Assembly (NCBI RefSeq): GCF_003074055.1
Contig: NZ_CP029043.1
Span: forward strand, 4,332,501 to 4,396,500
Length of the DNA stretch: 64,000 bases
Source: Streptomyces nigra
GTDB taxonomy: Bacteria > Actinomycetota > Actinomycetes > Streptomycetales > Streptomycetaceae
Direction: 5' to 3'
Part shown: positions 57,234 through 64,000 of the stretch, piece after piece
How positions within the stretch are numbered: the first letter of the stretch is position 1
How the letters are laid out: every line of letters starts with the position of its first letter
Program-made: the position numbers and the translations under genes
The notes under the pieces: generated by a model
Told to the model about the DNA's origin: nothing
The model's database searches: none
The model's input: the letters and a program-made list of their open reading frames with translations, nothing else

Positions 57234-58808
57234 GTGATCGATATCAACGAGTCCGTGATGCAGTTCCTTCTGGCGTTCGTCGTCGTCGGGCCGCTCCTCG
57301 GCGCGGCCGCCGCCCTCCTGCCCGCCCCGCCCGGGCTGAAGGGGAAGTCACCCGACCAGGCGGTGCTGCGGCACGGGGTGACCGTGACCGGCGCGGTGCT
57401 CATCGCCGCGATCGTCCTCGCGCTGGGCTTCGACCATGACCAGCCCTCGAAGATGCAGGCCGGCACGGACATCAGCTGGATCCCCGCACTCGACGTGCGC
57501 ATCCACCTCGGTGTCGACGGCATCTCCCTGCCCCTTCTGGTCCTGACCGCGCTGCTGACCTTCCTCTGCGCGCTCTACTCGTACTTCAAGATGCCTTCCG
57601 GCCCCACCCCGAAGGCGTTCGTCGCCCTGCTGCTCCTGCTGGAAGGCGGCACCCTCGCCACCTTCGCCGTCCTCGACCTGCTGCTCTTCTTCCTCGCCTT
57701 CGAGACGGTCCTCATCCCGATGTACTTCCTCATCGCCCGCTGGGGCGGCGACGGCCGGGCCGCGGCCGCCTGGAAGTTCATCCTCTACACGCTGCTCGGC
57801 TCCGTCGTCATGCTGCTCGGCCTGCTCCTGATCGGTCTCGAGGCGGGCACATTCGACATGGTGGCACTCGCCACTGACAACGGCCGGTCACTGACCGCAT
57901 CCGTGCAGGTCATCGCCGTTCTGGCGATCGGTCTCGGCCTCGCGGTCAAGACCCCGATGTGGCCCCTGCACAGCTGGCTGCCCGACGCGCACACCGCCGC
58001 GCCGACCGTCGGCTCGGTCCTGCTGGCCGGTGTCCTGCTGAAGATGGGCACGTACGGGTTCGTGCGGATCCTCCTGCCGATCGCGCCCGACGGCTTCGCC
58101 GACTTCGCGCCCTACCTCGCCGCCTTCGCCGTCGTCGGGATCATCTACGGATCGCTGGCCTGCCTGGCGCTGGCCAAACAGGGCGCGAAGGGCGACCTCA
58201 AGCGCCTCATCGCCTACTCGTCCGTCGGCCACATGGGCTTCGTGCTGCTCGGCATCGCCACGATGACCCCGACCGGCGTGAACGGCGCCCTGTTCGCCAA
58301 CATCGCCCACGGCCTCATCACCGGCCTGCTGTTCTTCCTGGTCGGCGCGCTGAAGGACCGTACCGGCACGACCGACCTCGACACCCTCGCCGAGGAGACC
58401 GGCGCGGCGCTGTACGGCAAGGCCCCGCGCCTGGGCGGACTGCTCGCCTTCGCGGCGGTCGCCTCGCTGGGCCTGCCCGGGCTCGCCGGGTTCTGGGGCG
58501 AGATGCTCGCCCTGTTCGGGGCGTTCGACCCCGCCGCCGGCCTCAGCCGCCCGGCCTTCCTCACCTTCATGGCGATCGGCGCCTTCGGCACCCTGCTCAC
58601 CGCCGCCTACCTGCTCGTCGTGGTGCGCCGCGTGTGCATGGGCGCGGTCCCGCAGGAGGCGCCGCGGCTCGCCGACGTCCACGGTTACGAGTTCGCGGCC
58701 TGGACGCCGCTGGTCGCCCTCACCGTCGTCGCAGGCCTCTGGCCGAAGACCCTCCTCGGCCTCACCGACCCGGCCGTGCAGCAGCTCCTCGCAGGAGGCA
58801 CCCGATGA
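57234..58808 (+). CDS. nuoM2: NADH-quinone oxidoreductase-like subunit M, second copy
   Basis: This 524-residue pump subunit keeps Glu in FFLAFETVLIPMYFLIARWG, Lys in GLAVKTPMWPLHSWLPDAH and Lys in GDLKRLIAYSSVGHMGFV. GTG start 6 bases after nuoL2. Confidence 0.94.
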   Translation: MIDINESVMQFLLAFVVVGPLLGAAAALLPAPPGLKGKSPDQAVLRHGVTVTGAVLIAAIVLALGFDHDQPSKMQAGTDISWIPALDVRIHLGVDGISLPLLVLTALLTFLCALYSYFKMPSGPTPKAFVALLLLLEGGTLATFAVLDLLLFFLAFETVLIPMYFLIARWGGDGRAAAAWKFILYTLLGSVVMLLGLLLIGLEAGTFDMVALATDNGRSLTASVQVIAVLAIGLGLAVKTPMWPLHSWLPDAHTAAPTVGSVLLAGVLLKMGTYGFVRILLPIAPDGFADFAPYLAAFAVVGIIYGSLACLALAKQGAKGDLKRLIAYSSVGHMGFVLLGIATMTPTGVNGALFANIAHGLITGLLFFLVGALKDRTGTTDLDTLAEETGAALYGKAPRLGGLLAFAAVASLGLPGLAGFWGEMLALFGAFDPAAGLSRPAFLTFMAIGAFGTLLTAAYLLVVVRRVCMGAVPQEAPRLADVHGYEFAAWTPLVALTVVAGLWPKTLLGLTDPAVQQLLAGGTR

Positions 58809-60328
58809 GCTCCCCGGCCCACACCCTCGCCGAGTCGCTGGTCCAGTCCGTCGACTGGCTCGCCATCGCGCCGCCCACGGTCGTGGCCGCCGTGGCACTC
58901 GCGGTCCTCGTGGCCGACCTGTTCGTCCCCGAGACCAGGAAGGCCCTGCTCGGTTGGGCTTCCGTGGCGGGCCTCGCCGTCTCCGCGCTCCTGCTGCTGC
59001 CCCTCCTGGACGGCGACCGCTCCACCTTCTGCCTCACCGGTGCTCCGGACGTGTGCAGCTACACCGCGGACCGCTTCACCCTCGTCATCCAGTTCCTCGT
59101 CCTGGGCGGCGCCCTTCTCGCGGCCCTCCTCTCGGTCACCGCACTGAAGGACGCCAGGAAGGACCTGGCCGAAGGCGAGTACTGGTTCCTGCTGCTGTCC
59201 TCCGCCGCCGGGGCCGCGCTGCTGCCGGCCGCCCGCGACCTCGCGACCCTCGTCGTCGCCCTCGAGGTCGCCTCACTGCCCGCGTTCGCCCTGGTCGGCC
59301 TGCGCCGCGGCGACCGCAGGTCGTCCGAGGCGGCCCTGAAGTTCTTCCTGTCCTCGGTCACCGCCACAGCGGTCAGCCTCATGGGCATCAGCTTCGTGTA
59401 CGCCGCGACGGGCACCCTGCACCTCACACGGCTCGCCGAGCGCATCCAGGACGTCGACGGCCAACTCCAGACCCTGACCCAGACCGGCGTGGTCCTCACC
59501 CTCGTCGGCTTCGCCTTCAAGACGGCCGCCGTGCCGTTCCACTTCTGGGTGCCGGACACCTACATCGGTGCGCCCCTGCCGGTCGCCGCCTATCTGTCGG
59601 TCGTCGGCAAGGCGGTCGGCTTCACCGGCCTGATCCTCGTCACCGTCGTCGCGCTGCCGTCGTACGCCGACGTCTGGGGCCCGGCGCTCGCGGCGCTCGC
59701 CGCGCTCACCATGACCGTCGGCAACGTGGGCGCTCTGCGACAGCAGGCCACGCGCGCGTACAGCGCGGTGCGCCTGCTCGCCTGGTCCTCCGTCGGCCAG
59801 GCCGGCTACCTCCTCGTGCCGATCGCCGCCGCCGCGTACTCCGGCGACGCCGAGCGGTCCATCGGCTCCACCGTGGCCTACGCGCTCATGTACGGCGCCG
59901 TGAACCTGGGCGCCTTCGCGGTGGCCGCACTGGTCGGCCGTACGAAGACCCTGAACCGGGTCAGCGACTACCGCGGCCTGTACGCCCGCAACCCCGTGTC
60001 CGCCCTGGTCCTGGCCTTCTTCCTGCTCTGCCTCGCGGGGCTGCCGCCGGGCATCATCGGGCTGTTCGCCAAGGTCACCGTATTCTCCGCCGCCGTCGAC
60101 GCGGGTCTGGGCTGGCTGGCCGTGGTGATGGCGGTCAACGTCGTGATCGCGCTCTTCTACTACCTCCAGTGGACGGCCCTGCTGTTCCGCGCCCCTGAGG
60201 GCGAGCCGGTCAGGCATCTCCCGCCCGCCCCGGTGACCGCCGCGATCGCCCTCACCGGCGTCATCGCGGTCGCCCTGTCCGGAGCGCCCCAGCTGGTCCT
60301 GCGCTTCGCCGACACCGGGCTGTTCTGA
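58805..60328 (+). CDS. nuoN2: NADH-quinone oxidoreductase-like subunit N, second copy
   Basis: This 507-residue pump subunit has ALEVASLPAFALVGLRRGD (Glu), GFAFKTAAVPFHFWVPDTYIG (Lys) and VVGKAVGFTGLIL (Lys). The segment that usually carries a further Lys (IKRLLAYSS in the first NuoN) reads SAVRLLAWSSVGQAGYLL, so one polar residue is changed. Last gene of the cluster; no strong hairpin follows in the 240-base gap. Confidence 0.93.
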   Translation: MSSPAHTLAESLVQSVDWLAIAPPTVVAAVALAVLVADLFVPETRKALLGWASVAGLAVSALLLLPLLDGDRSTFCLTGAPDVCSYTADRFTLVIQFLVLGGALLAALLSVTALKDARKDLAEGEYWFLLLSSAAGAALLPAARDLATLVVALEVASLPAFALVGLRRGDRRSSEAALKFFLSSVTATAVSLMGISFVYAATGTLHLTRLAERIQDVDGQLQTLTQTGVVLTLVGFAFKTAAVPFHFWVPDTYIGAPLPVAAYLSVVGKAVGFTGLILVTVVALPSYADVWGPALAALAALTMTVGNVGALRQQATRAYSAVRLLAWSSVGQAGYLLVPIAAAAYSGDAERSIGSTVAYALMYGAVNLGAFAVAALVGRTKTLNRVSDYRGLYARNPVSALVLAFFLLCLAGLPPGIIGLFAKVTVFSAAVDAGLGWLAVVMAVNVVIALFYYLQWTALLFRAPEGEPVRHLPPAPVTAAIALTGVIAVALSGAPQLVLRFADTGLF

Positions 60329-60568
60329 CCCGCCCGTCCCCACACGCGCCCCTTGCGGCCCCCGCCCGTCCCGGCACGCGCGCGTGCCCGCGTGCACCGG
60401 GCCCTCACCCGGACAGCCCAGACGTGGCAGCGGCCGACCAGGGAACCCGTGACCTTCGCCTGGCGTTGACCAGTACAGAAGGGTCCACTGGACGTGACAC
60501 CACGACACCGGTGGCGTCGGACAACGACCAGTAGAGGTTCCCCTGCCGCACCACTTGGAGGGCGTACC

Positions 60569-61429
60569 GTGCACCGCCGGCACAACGGGCTCAGGACCGC
60601 AGTCCTCCTCGGGGGACTGTCCGCACTCATCATCGTCATCGGCAGTTTCTTCGGCCGGACGGGGCTCGTCATCGCGGTCGTGGTCGCCCTCGGAACCAAC
60701 GCCTACGCCTACTGGAACAGCGACAAGCTCGCCCTGCGCGCGATGCGGGCCCGCCCGGTCAGCGAGTTCGAGGCGCCCGGGCTGTACCGCATGGTCCGCG
60801 AGCTCTCCACCCAGGCCCGTCAGCCCATGCCCCGCCTCTACATCTCGCCGACGGAGGCACCGAACGCGTTCGCGACCGGCCGCAACCCACGCAACGCCGC
60901 GGTGTGCTGCACCGAGGGCATCCTGCGCCTCCTCGACGAGCGCGAGCTGCGCGGTGTCATCGGCCACGAGTTGAGCCATGTCTACAACCGCGACATCCTG
61001 ATCTCGTCGGTCGCCGGTGCACTCGCCTCGGTGATCATGTTCCTGGTCAACTTCGCCTGGCTGATCCCGATCGGCCGCTCGGACGACGACGACGGACCCG
61101 GCATCCTCGGCCTGCTGCTGATCATGATCCTGGGGCCGCTGGCCGCCTCCCTCATCCAGCTGGCCATCAGCCGTTCCAGGGAGTACGAGGCGGACGCGTC
61201 CGGAGCCCAGCTCACCGGAGACCCGCTCGCTCTGGCCAGCGCCCTGCGCAAGCTGGAGATGGGCACCAAGCAGCTGCCGCTGCCGCCCGAGCCCCGGATC
61301 GAGACCGCCAGCCACATGATGATCGCGAACCCGTTCCGTCCCGGCCAAGGGTTCGCGAAGATGTTCTCCACCCACCCGCCGATGGCGGAGCGCATCGCCC
61401 GACTCGAGAAGATGGCAGGCCACCAGTGA
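60569..61429 (+). CDS. htpX: M48-family membrane metalloprotease HtpX
   Basis: HtpX degrades misfolded membrane proteins, acting at the cytoplasmic face. The 286-residue protein has two N-terminal spans, the zinc motif VIGHELSHVYNRDIL (His133, Glu134, His137), two further spans, and the third ligand in SRSREYEADASGAQLTG. GTG 60569 has a TTGGAGGG site. It overlaps the YccF gene by 4 bases. Confidence 0.94.
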   Translation: MHRRHNGLRTAVLLGGLSALIIVIGSFFGRTGLVIAVVVALGTNAYAYWNSDKLALRAMRARPVSEFEAPGLYRMVRELSTQARQPMPRLYISPTEAPNAFATGRNPRNAAVCCTEGILRLLDERELRGVIGHELSHVYNRDILISSVAGALASVIMFLVNFAWLIPIGRSDDDDGPGILGLLLIMILGPLAASLIQLAISRSREYEADASGAQLTGDPLALASALRKLEMGTKQLPLPPEPRIETASHMMIANPFRPGQGFAKMFSTHPPMAERIARLEKMAGHQ

Positions 61430-61821
61430 AGACCATCCTGAACGTCATCTGGCTCGTCCTGAGCGGCTTCTGGCTGTTCCTCGCCTACATGGTGGCGGGC
61501 CTCGTACTGTGCATCACCATCATCGGCATCCCGTTCGGCATCGCGGCCTTCCGCATCGGCGTCTACGCCCTGTGGCCCTTCGGGTACACCACGGTCGAGC
61601 GCCATGACGCGGGCGCGCCCTCGTGCGTCGGCAACGTCCTGTGGCTGGTCCTCGCGGGCTGGTGGCTCGCCATCGGCCACATCGTCACGGGCCTCGCGCT
61701 GTGCGTGACGATCATCGGCATCCCGTTCGGCATCGCCAACTTCAAGCTGATCCCGGTGTCGCTGTTCCCGCTGGGCCGCGAGATCGTGCCGACGGACAGG
61801 CCGTTCGCGGCGACCTGGTAG
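61426..61821 (+). CDS. YccF-domain membrane protein
   Basis: This 131-residue protein is an internal duplication: VIWLVLSGFWLFLAYMVAGL with ITIIGIPFGIAAFRIG, and again NVLWLVLAGWWLAIGHIVTGL with VTIIGIPFGIANFKLI. This is the two-copy YccF (DUF307) pattern, with about four membrane segments. Function unknown. It is translationally coupled to htpX, which suggests a link to membrane quality control. Confidence 0.9.
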   Translation: MKTILNVIWLVLSGFWLFLAYMVAGLVLCITIIGIPFGIAAFRIGVYALWPFGYTTVERHDAGAPSCVGNVLWLVLAGWWLAIGHIVTGLALCVTIIGIPFGIANFKLIPVSLFPLGREIVPTDRPFAATW

Positions 61822-61848
61822 ACGGGGCGGCAGCCGGACCGTCCGCCC

Positions 61849-61944
61849 GTGACTGTCCACACCCCGGCGCCCGTGACTGTCCACACCCCGGCGCCCGTGA
61901 CCGTCCACACCGTGGCGCCCAGCCTGCCCACACCCCGGCGCCCC
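61849..61944 (+). repeat. 24-base tandem repeat, four units, each with a DnaA-box-like core
   Basis: Units start at 61849, 61873, 61897 and 61921. The first two are identical and open GTGACTGTCCACACCCCGGC; the third and fourth are diverged. The cores read CTGTCCACA, CTGTCCACA, CCGTCCACA and CTGCCCACA. Confidence 0.85.
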
Positions 61945-61946
61945 GA

Positions 61947-61973
61947 TTGTCCACAGTCCGCCGGTTGTCCACA
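61947..61973 (+). promoter_or_regulatory. Two consensus Streptomyces DnaA boxes
   Basis: TTGTCCACA occurs at 61947-61955 and 61965-61973 in the same orientation, 18 bases apart. With the four similar cores of the adjacent 24-base repeats this makes six sites in about 120 bases. Confidence 0.55.
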
Positions 61974-61984
61974 GGCCCGACCGG

Positions 61985-62007
61985 TTGTCAGTGGCGGCCT
62001 GCATCAT
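61985..62007 (+). promoter_or_regulatory. RecA-NDp (PafBC-type) promoter before the SMI1/KNR4 gene
   Basis: TTGTCAGTG (61985-61993), 8 bases, CATCAT (62002-62007). The first block is a perfect match to TTGTCRGTG, the element of LexA-independent DNA-damage promoters in actinobacteria. Transcription would start at or next to the ATG at 62014, so the message would be leaderless. Confidence 0.65.
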
Positions 62008-62013
62008 GAACGC

Positions 62014-62583
62014 ATGACCGAGAACGAGCAGTTGCTGACGAGGGTGGCGGACCAGGCCCGCAACACCCGTCCGTGGGGCTGGCCTTCACTTCCCGAGCCG
62101 GTGGACGCGGCCACCGTGGCCCGCGCCGAGGCCGCCCTCGGCTTCAGCCTGCCCCCGCTCCTCGCCGGCCTCTACCTCCGCATAGGCGACGGGGGATTCG
62201 GCCCGGAGTACGGCCTGTTGCCGCTGCTCGACAACCCACCCGCCGGCGAGCCGGCCGCCGTCCCGCAGTACCTCGCCAACCGGGAGGAGGCGCGGACGGA
62301 CACCGACTGGCCCTGGCCCGAAGGGGTCCTGCCGATATCCCACTGGGGCTGCGCGATGTACGCCTGCGTGGACTGCCGCAGCCCCGAGGCCCCCGTCCTC
62401 CTCTTCGAACCGAACGCCGACGACGTCGCTCACGCCTGGTACGTGGACGCCCCCAGCCTCGCCGACTGGCTGCGCGCCTGGCTCGACGGCACCGGCTGGT
62501 ACGACGAGGCGAACGACGGCATGGACCTGACCCCGTGGGCGGACTTCCCCCTGCGCACGGGGTCCCCGCACCCCACCACGTGA
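62014..62583 (+). CDS. SMI1/KNR4 family protein
   Basis: This 189-residue protein is of the SUKH/SMI1 type: DAATVARAEAALGFSLPPLLAGLYLRIGDGGFGPEYGLLPL opens the fold, followed by WPEGVLPISHWGCAMYACVD and AWYVDAPSLADWLRAWLDG. In bacteria this fold often serves as immunity protein to contact-dependent or polymorphic toxins, but solitary copies like this one are common in Streptomyces and unexplained. The ATG at 62014 matches the predicted start of a leaderless message; the longer frame upstream would translate the 24-base repeats. Its last codons and stop lie in a 61-base tandem duplication. Confidence 0.85.
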   Translation: MTENEQLLTRVADQARNTRPWGWPSLPEPVDAATVARAEAALGFSLPPLLAGLYLRIGDGGFGPEYGLLPLLDNPPAGEPAAVPQYLANREEARTDTDWPWPEGVLPISHWGCAMYACVDCRSPEAPVLLFEPNADDVAHAWYVDAPSLADWLRAWLDGTGWYDEANDGMDLTPWADFPLRTGSPHPTT

Positions 62584-62683
62584 GCTCCTGAGCTCCTGAG
62601 GCGAACCCGCCCCACCGTCGCCGTCCCCGCACCCCACCACCTGAGCACCTGAGCCCCTGAGGCGAGCCCAGCCCCACCATCCC
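62562..62683 (+). repeat. 61-base tandem duplication over the SMI1/KNR4 stop codon
   Basis: Copy 1 starts GTCCCCGCACCCCACCACG at 62562 and copy 2 at 62623. The copies differ at only a few positions. The stop codon of the gene (62581-62583) is in copy 1. Within each copy TGAGCNCC is itself repeated. Confidence 0.8.
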
Positions 62684-62713
62684 GGCCCTCCGTCCCTGGC
62701 CCGGCATCCCGCC

Positions 62714-63979
62714 CTACGCCCGGGACGACCGCCGCCCCACCCACCACCGCACCCCGTACAAGGCGCCGCCGACCGCCAGCACACCCGCGCCCACGACCAC
62801 CGAGACCACCGGAAGGGAGAAGGCGAGCACCGCACACCCGACCAGCCCCACCACCGGCACGACACGTGCACGCCGGGCCCGATCCAGCGTCCAGGCCGAT
62901 GCGTTGGCCACCGCGTAGTACGCCAGCACACCGAAGGAGGAGAAGCCGATCGCACCCCGCACGTCCACGGTGGCGGCGAGGACCGCGACCACCGCGCCGA
63001 CCGCCAGCTCGGCCCGGTGCGGCACCTGGAAGCGCGGATGGACAGCGGCCAGGGCGCCGGGCAGATGCCGGTCGCGGGCCATGGCCAGCGTCGTACGCGA
63101 GACCCCCAGGATCAGTGCGAGCAGCGAGCCCAGCGCCGCCACGGCCGCCCCCACCCGGACGACGGGGACCAGCCCCGGTACCCCGGCCGCCCGTACGGCG
63201 TCGGTCAGCGGTGCGGCCGCAGCCCCGAGCCCTTCGGCTCCCAGCACGGAGAGGACTGCCACCGCGACCCACGCGTAGACGACCAGCGTCACGCCCAGGG
63301 CGAGCGGGATCGCCCGGGGGATCGTGCGCGAGGGATCCCGGACCTCCTCGCCCAGGGTCGCGATCCGCGCGTACCCGGCGAACGCGAAGAAGAGCAGGCC
63401 GGCCGCCTGGAGGACGCCGCCGACACCGCCCGAGGCTCCGGTCCACAGATGCCCGGGGTCGGACCGGCCGGAGCTCAGGCACGCGACCACCACACCGGCG
63501 AGCACGGCGAGAACCACCACCACGATCGCCCGTGTCAGCCAGGCGGACTTCTGGATGCCGCCGTAGTTCACCGCGGTCAGCGCCACCACGGCCGCGACCG
63601 CCACCGCGTGCGCCTGGCCCGGCCAGACGTACGCCCCGACCGTCAGCGCCATCGCCGCACAGGAGGCCGTTTTGCCGACCACGAAGGCCCAGCCCGCCAA
63701 GTACCCCCAGAACTCCCCGAGTCGCTCGCGCCCGTACACATACGTCCCGCCCGAGGCGGGATAGCGGGCGGCCAGCCGGGCCGACGACATGGCGTTGCAG
63801 TACGCGACGACGGCCGCGACCGCGAGCCCGAGGAGGAGACCCGAGCCGGCCGCGCGGGCGGCGGGGCCGAGCGCGGCGAAGATCCCGGCTCCGATCATCG
63901 AGCCGAGCCCGATGACGACGGCGTCACCGACTCCGAGCGAACGCCGTAGCCCGGGGGAGGCGGAGGGGGACCGTGTCAT
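62714..63979 (-). CDS. APC-family amino acid/polyamine permease
   Basis: This 421-residue membrane transporter has about twelve helices. The N-terminal GVGDAVVIGLGSMIGAGIFAALGPAA is the APC substrate-binding loop (G-S-M-I-G-A-G-I-F), followed by YPASGGTYVYGRERLGEFWGYLAGW and EEVRDPSRTIPRAIPLAL. It imports or exchanges amino acids or similar amines; the substrate is not predictable. It converges on the SMI1/KNR4 gene. Confidence 0.92.
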   Translation of the reverse strand: MTRSPSASPGLRRSLGVGDAVVIGLGSMIGAGIFAALGPAARAAGSGLLLGLAVAAVVAYCNAMSSARLAARYPASGGTYVYGRERLGEFWGYLAGWAFVVGKTASCAAMALTVGAYVWPGQAHAVAVAAVVALTAVNYGGIQKSAWLTRAIVVVVLAVLAGVVVACLSSGRSDPGHLWTGASGGVGGVLQAAGLLFFAFAGYARIATLGEEVRDPSRTIPRAIPLALGVTLVVYAWVAVAVLSVLGAEGLGAAAAPLTDAVRAAGVPGLVPVVRVGAAVAALGSLLALILGVSRTTLAMARDRHLPGALAAVHPRFQVPHRAELAVGAVVAVLAATVDVRGAIGFSSFGVLAYYAVANASAWTLDRARRARVVPVVGLVGCAVLAFSLPVVSVVVGAGVLAVGGALYGVRWWVGRRSSRA

Positions 63980-64000
63980 GGCCCGACCCTACTGATCGCC

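Noticed and set aside
61849..62013. N-terminal extension of the SMI1/KNR4 protein through the 24-base repeats
   Set aside because: The repeat unit is in frame (VTVHTPAP repeats), but the promoter element at 61985 starts transcription at 62014, so the extension would not be in the message.

Overview
The window is chromosomal DNA of a high-GC actinomycete, almost certainly a Streptomyces. Nearly every codon ends in G or C, many genes start with GTG, genes are joined by 4-base GTGA/ATGA overlaps, and the gene content is typical of the genus (futalosine menaquinone genes, two nuo loci, tandem HisKA_3 sensor kinases, a ydaO riboswitch before a LysM transglycosylase). I see no rRNA, tRNA, insertion sequence, prophage or CRISPR array.

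Layout. 1-6.4 kb: the tail of a probable Ser/Thr kinase, a prepilin peptidase-like protein, then quinone genes: mqnC, a truncated amidohydrolase-fold protein, menG, and a MenJ-like isoprenoid reductase, with a PASTA protein and a GNAT enzyme on the other strand. 6.5-7.3 kb: a secreted NlpC/P60 peptidase. 7.3-8.0 kb: a regulatory gap with a Rex-type operator and repeated GATCAC motifs. 8.0-24.1 kb: a full 14-gene nuoA-N operon for complex I; nuoF carries a one-base frameshift. 24.2-30.9 kb: recQ, an M56 peptidase, fumarylacetoacetase, a Cof-type phosphatase, and a LysM transglycosylase behind a c-di-AMP riboswitch. 31.6-39.3 kb: a polyprenyl diphosphate synthase, a LolA-like secreted protein, an FMN reductase, an amidase, a ParA-like protein with a degenerate P-loop, a possible small acidic protein, a helical-repeat protein and an M28 aminopeptidase. 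39.4-42.6 kb: a VOC protein, rarD, and an NmrA-family reductase divergent from an HxlR regulator. 42.7-45.8 kb: korAB. 46.2-49.8 kb: one LuxR-type response regulator with two paralogous sensor kinases. 50.1-60.3 kb: a second, incomplete nuo cluster (A2 B2 C2 H2 I2 J2 K2 L2 M2 N2). 60.6-64.0 kb: htpX, a YccF protein, a SMI1/KNR4 protein and an APC permease.

Much of the window serves one theme, making and reducing menaquinone. MqnC, MenG, the polyprenyl synthase and the MenJ-like reductase are steps toward a partly saturated menaquinone. NuoA-N passes electrons from NADH to it. KorAB would produce reduced ferredoxin. The second nuo cluster keeps the proton-pumping arm and the Fe-S subunits B and I but has no D, E, F or G, so it cannot take NADH by itself. 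Its place near korAB makes a ferredoxin-fed or hybrid complex I the most interesting functional idea here; that is inference.

Two features may be sequence errors. nuoF and nuoC2 each lose frame as if one C were missing, and each has a run of five C at or near the break where six would restore it. A second unusual pattern is tandem duplication at gene 3' ends, several times including the stop codon (rarD, the response regulator, the SMI1 gene), with related arrays in nearby spacers; one array carries a cluster of DnaA-box-like sites.
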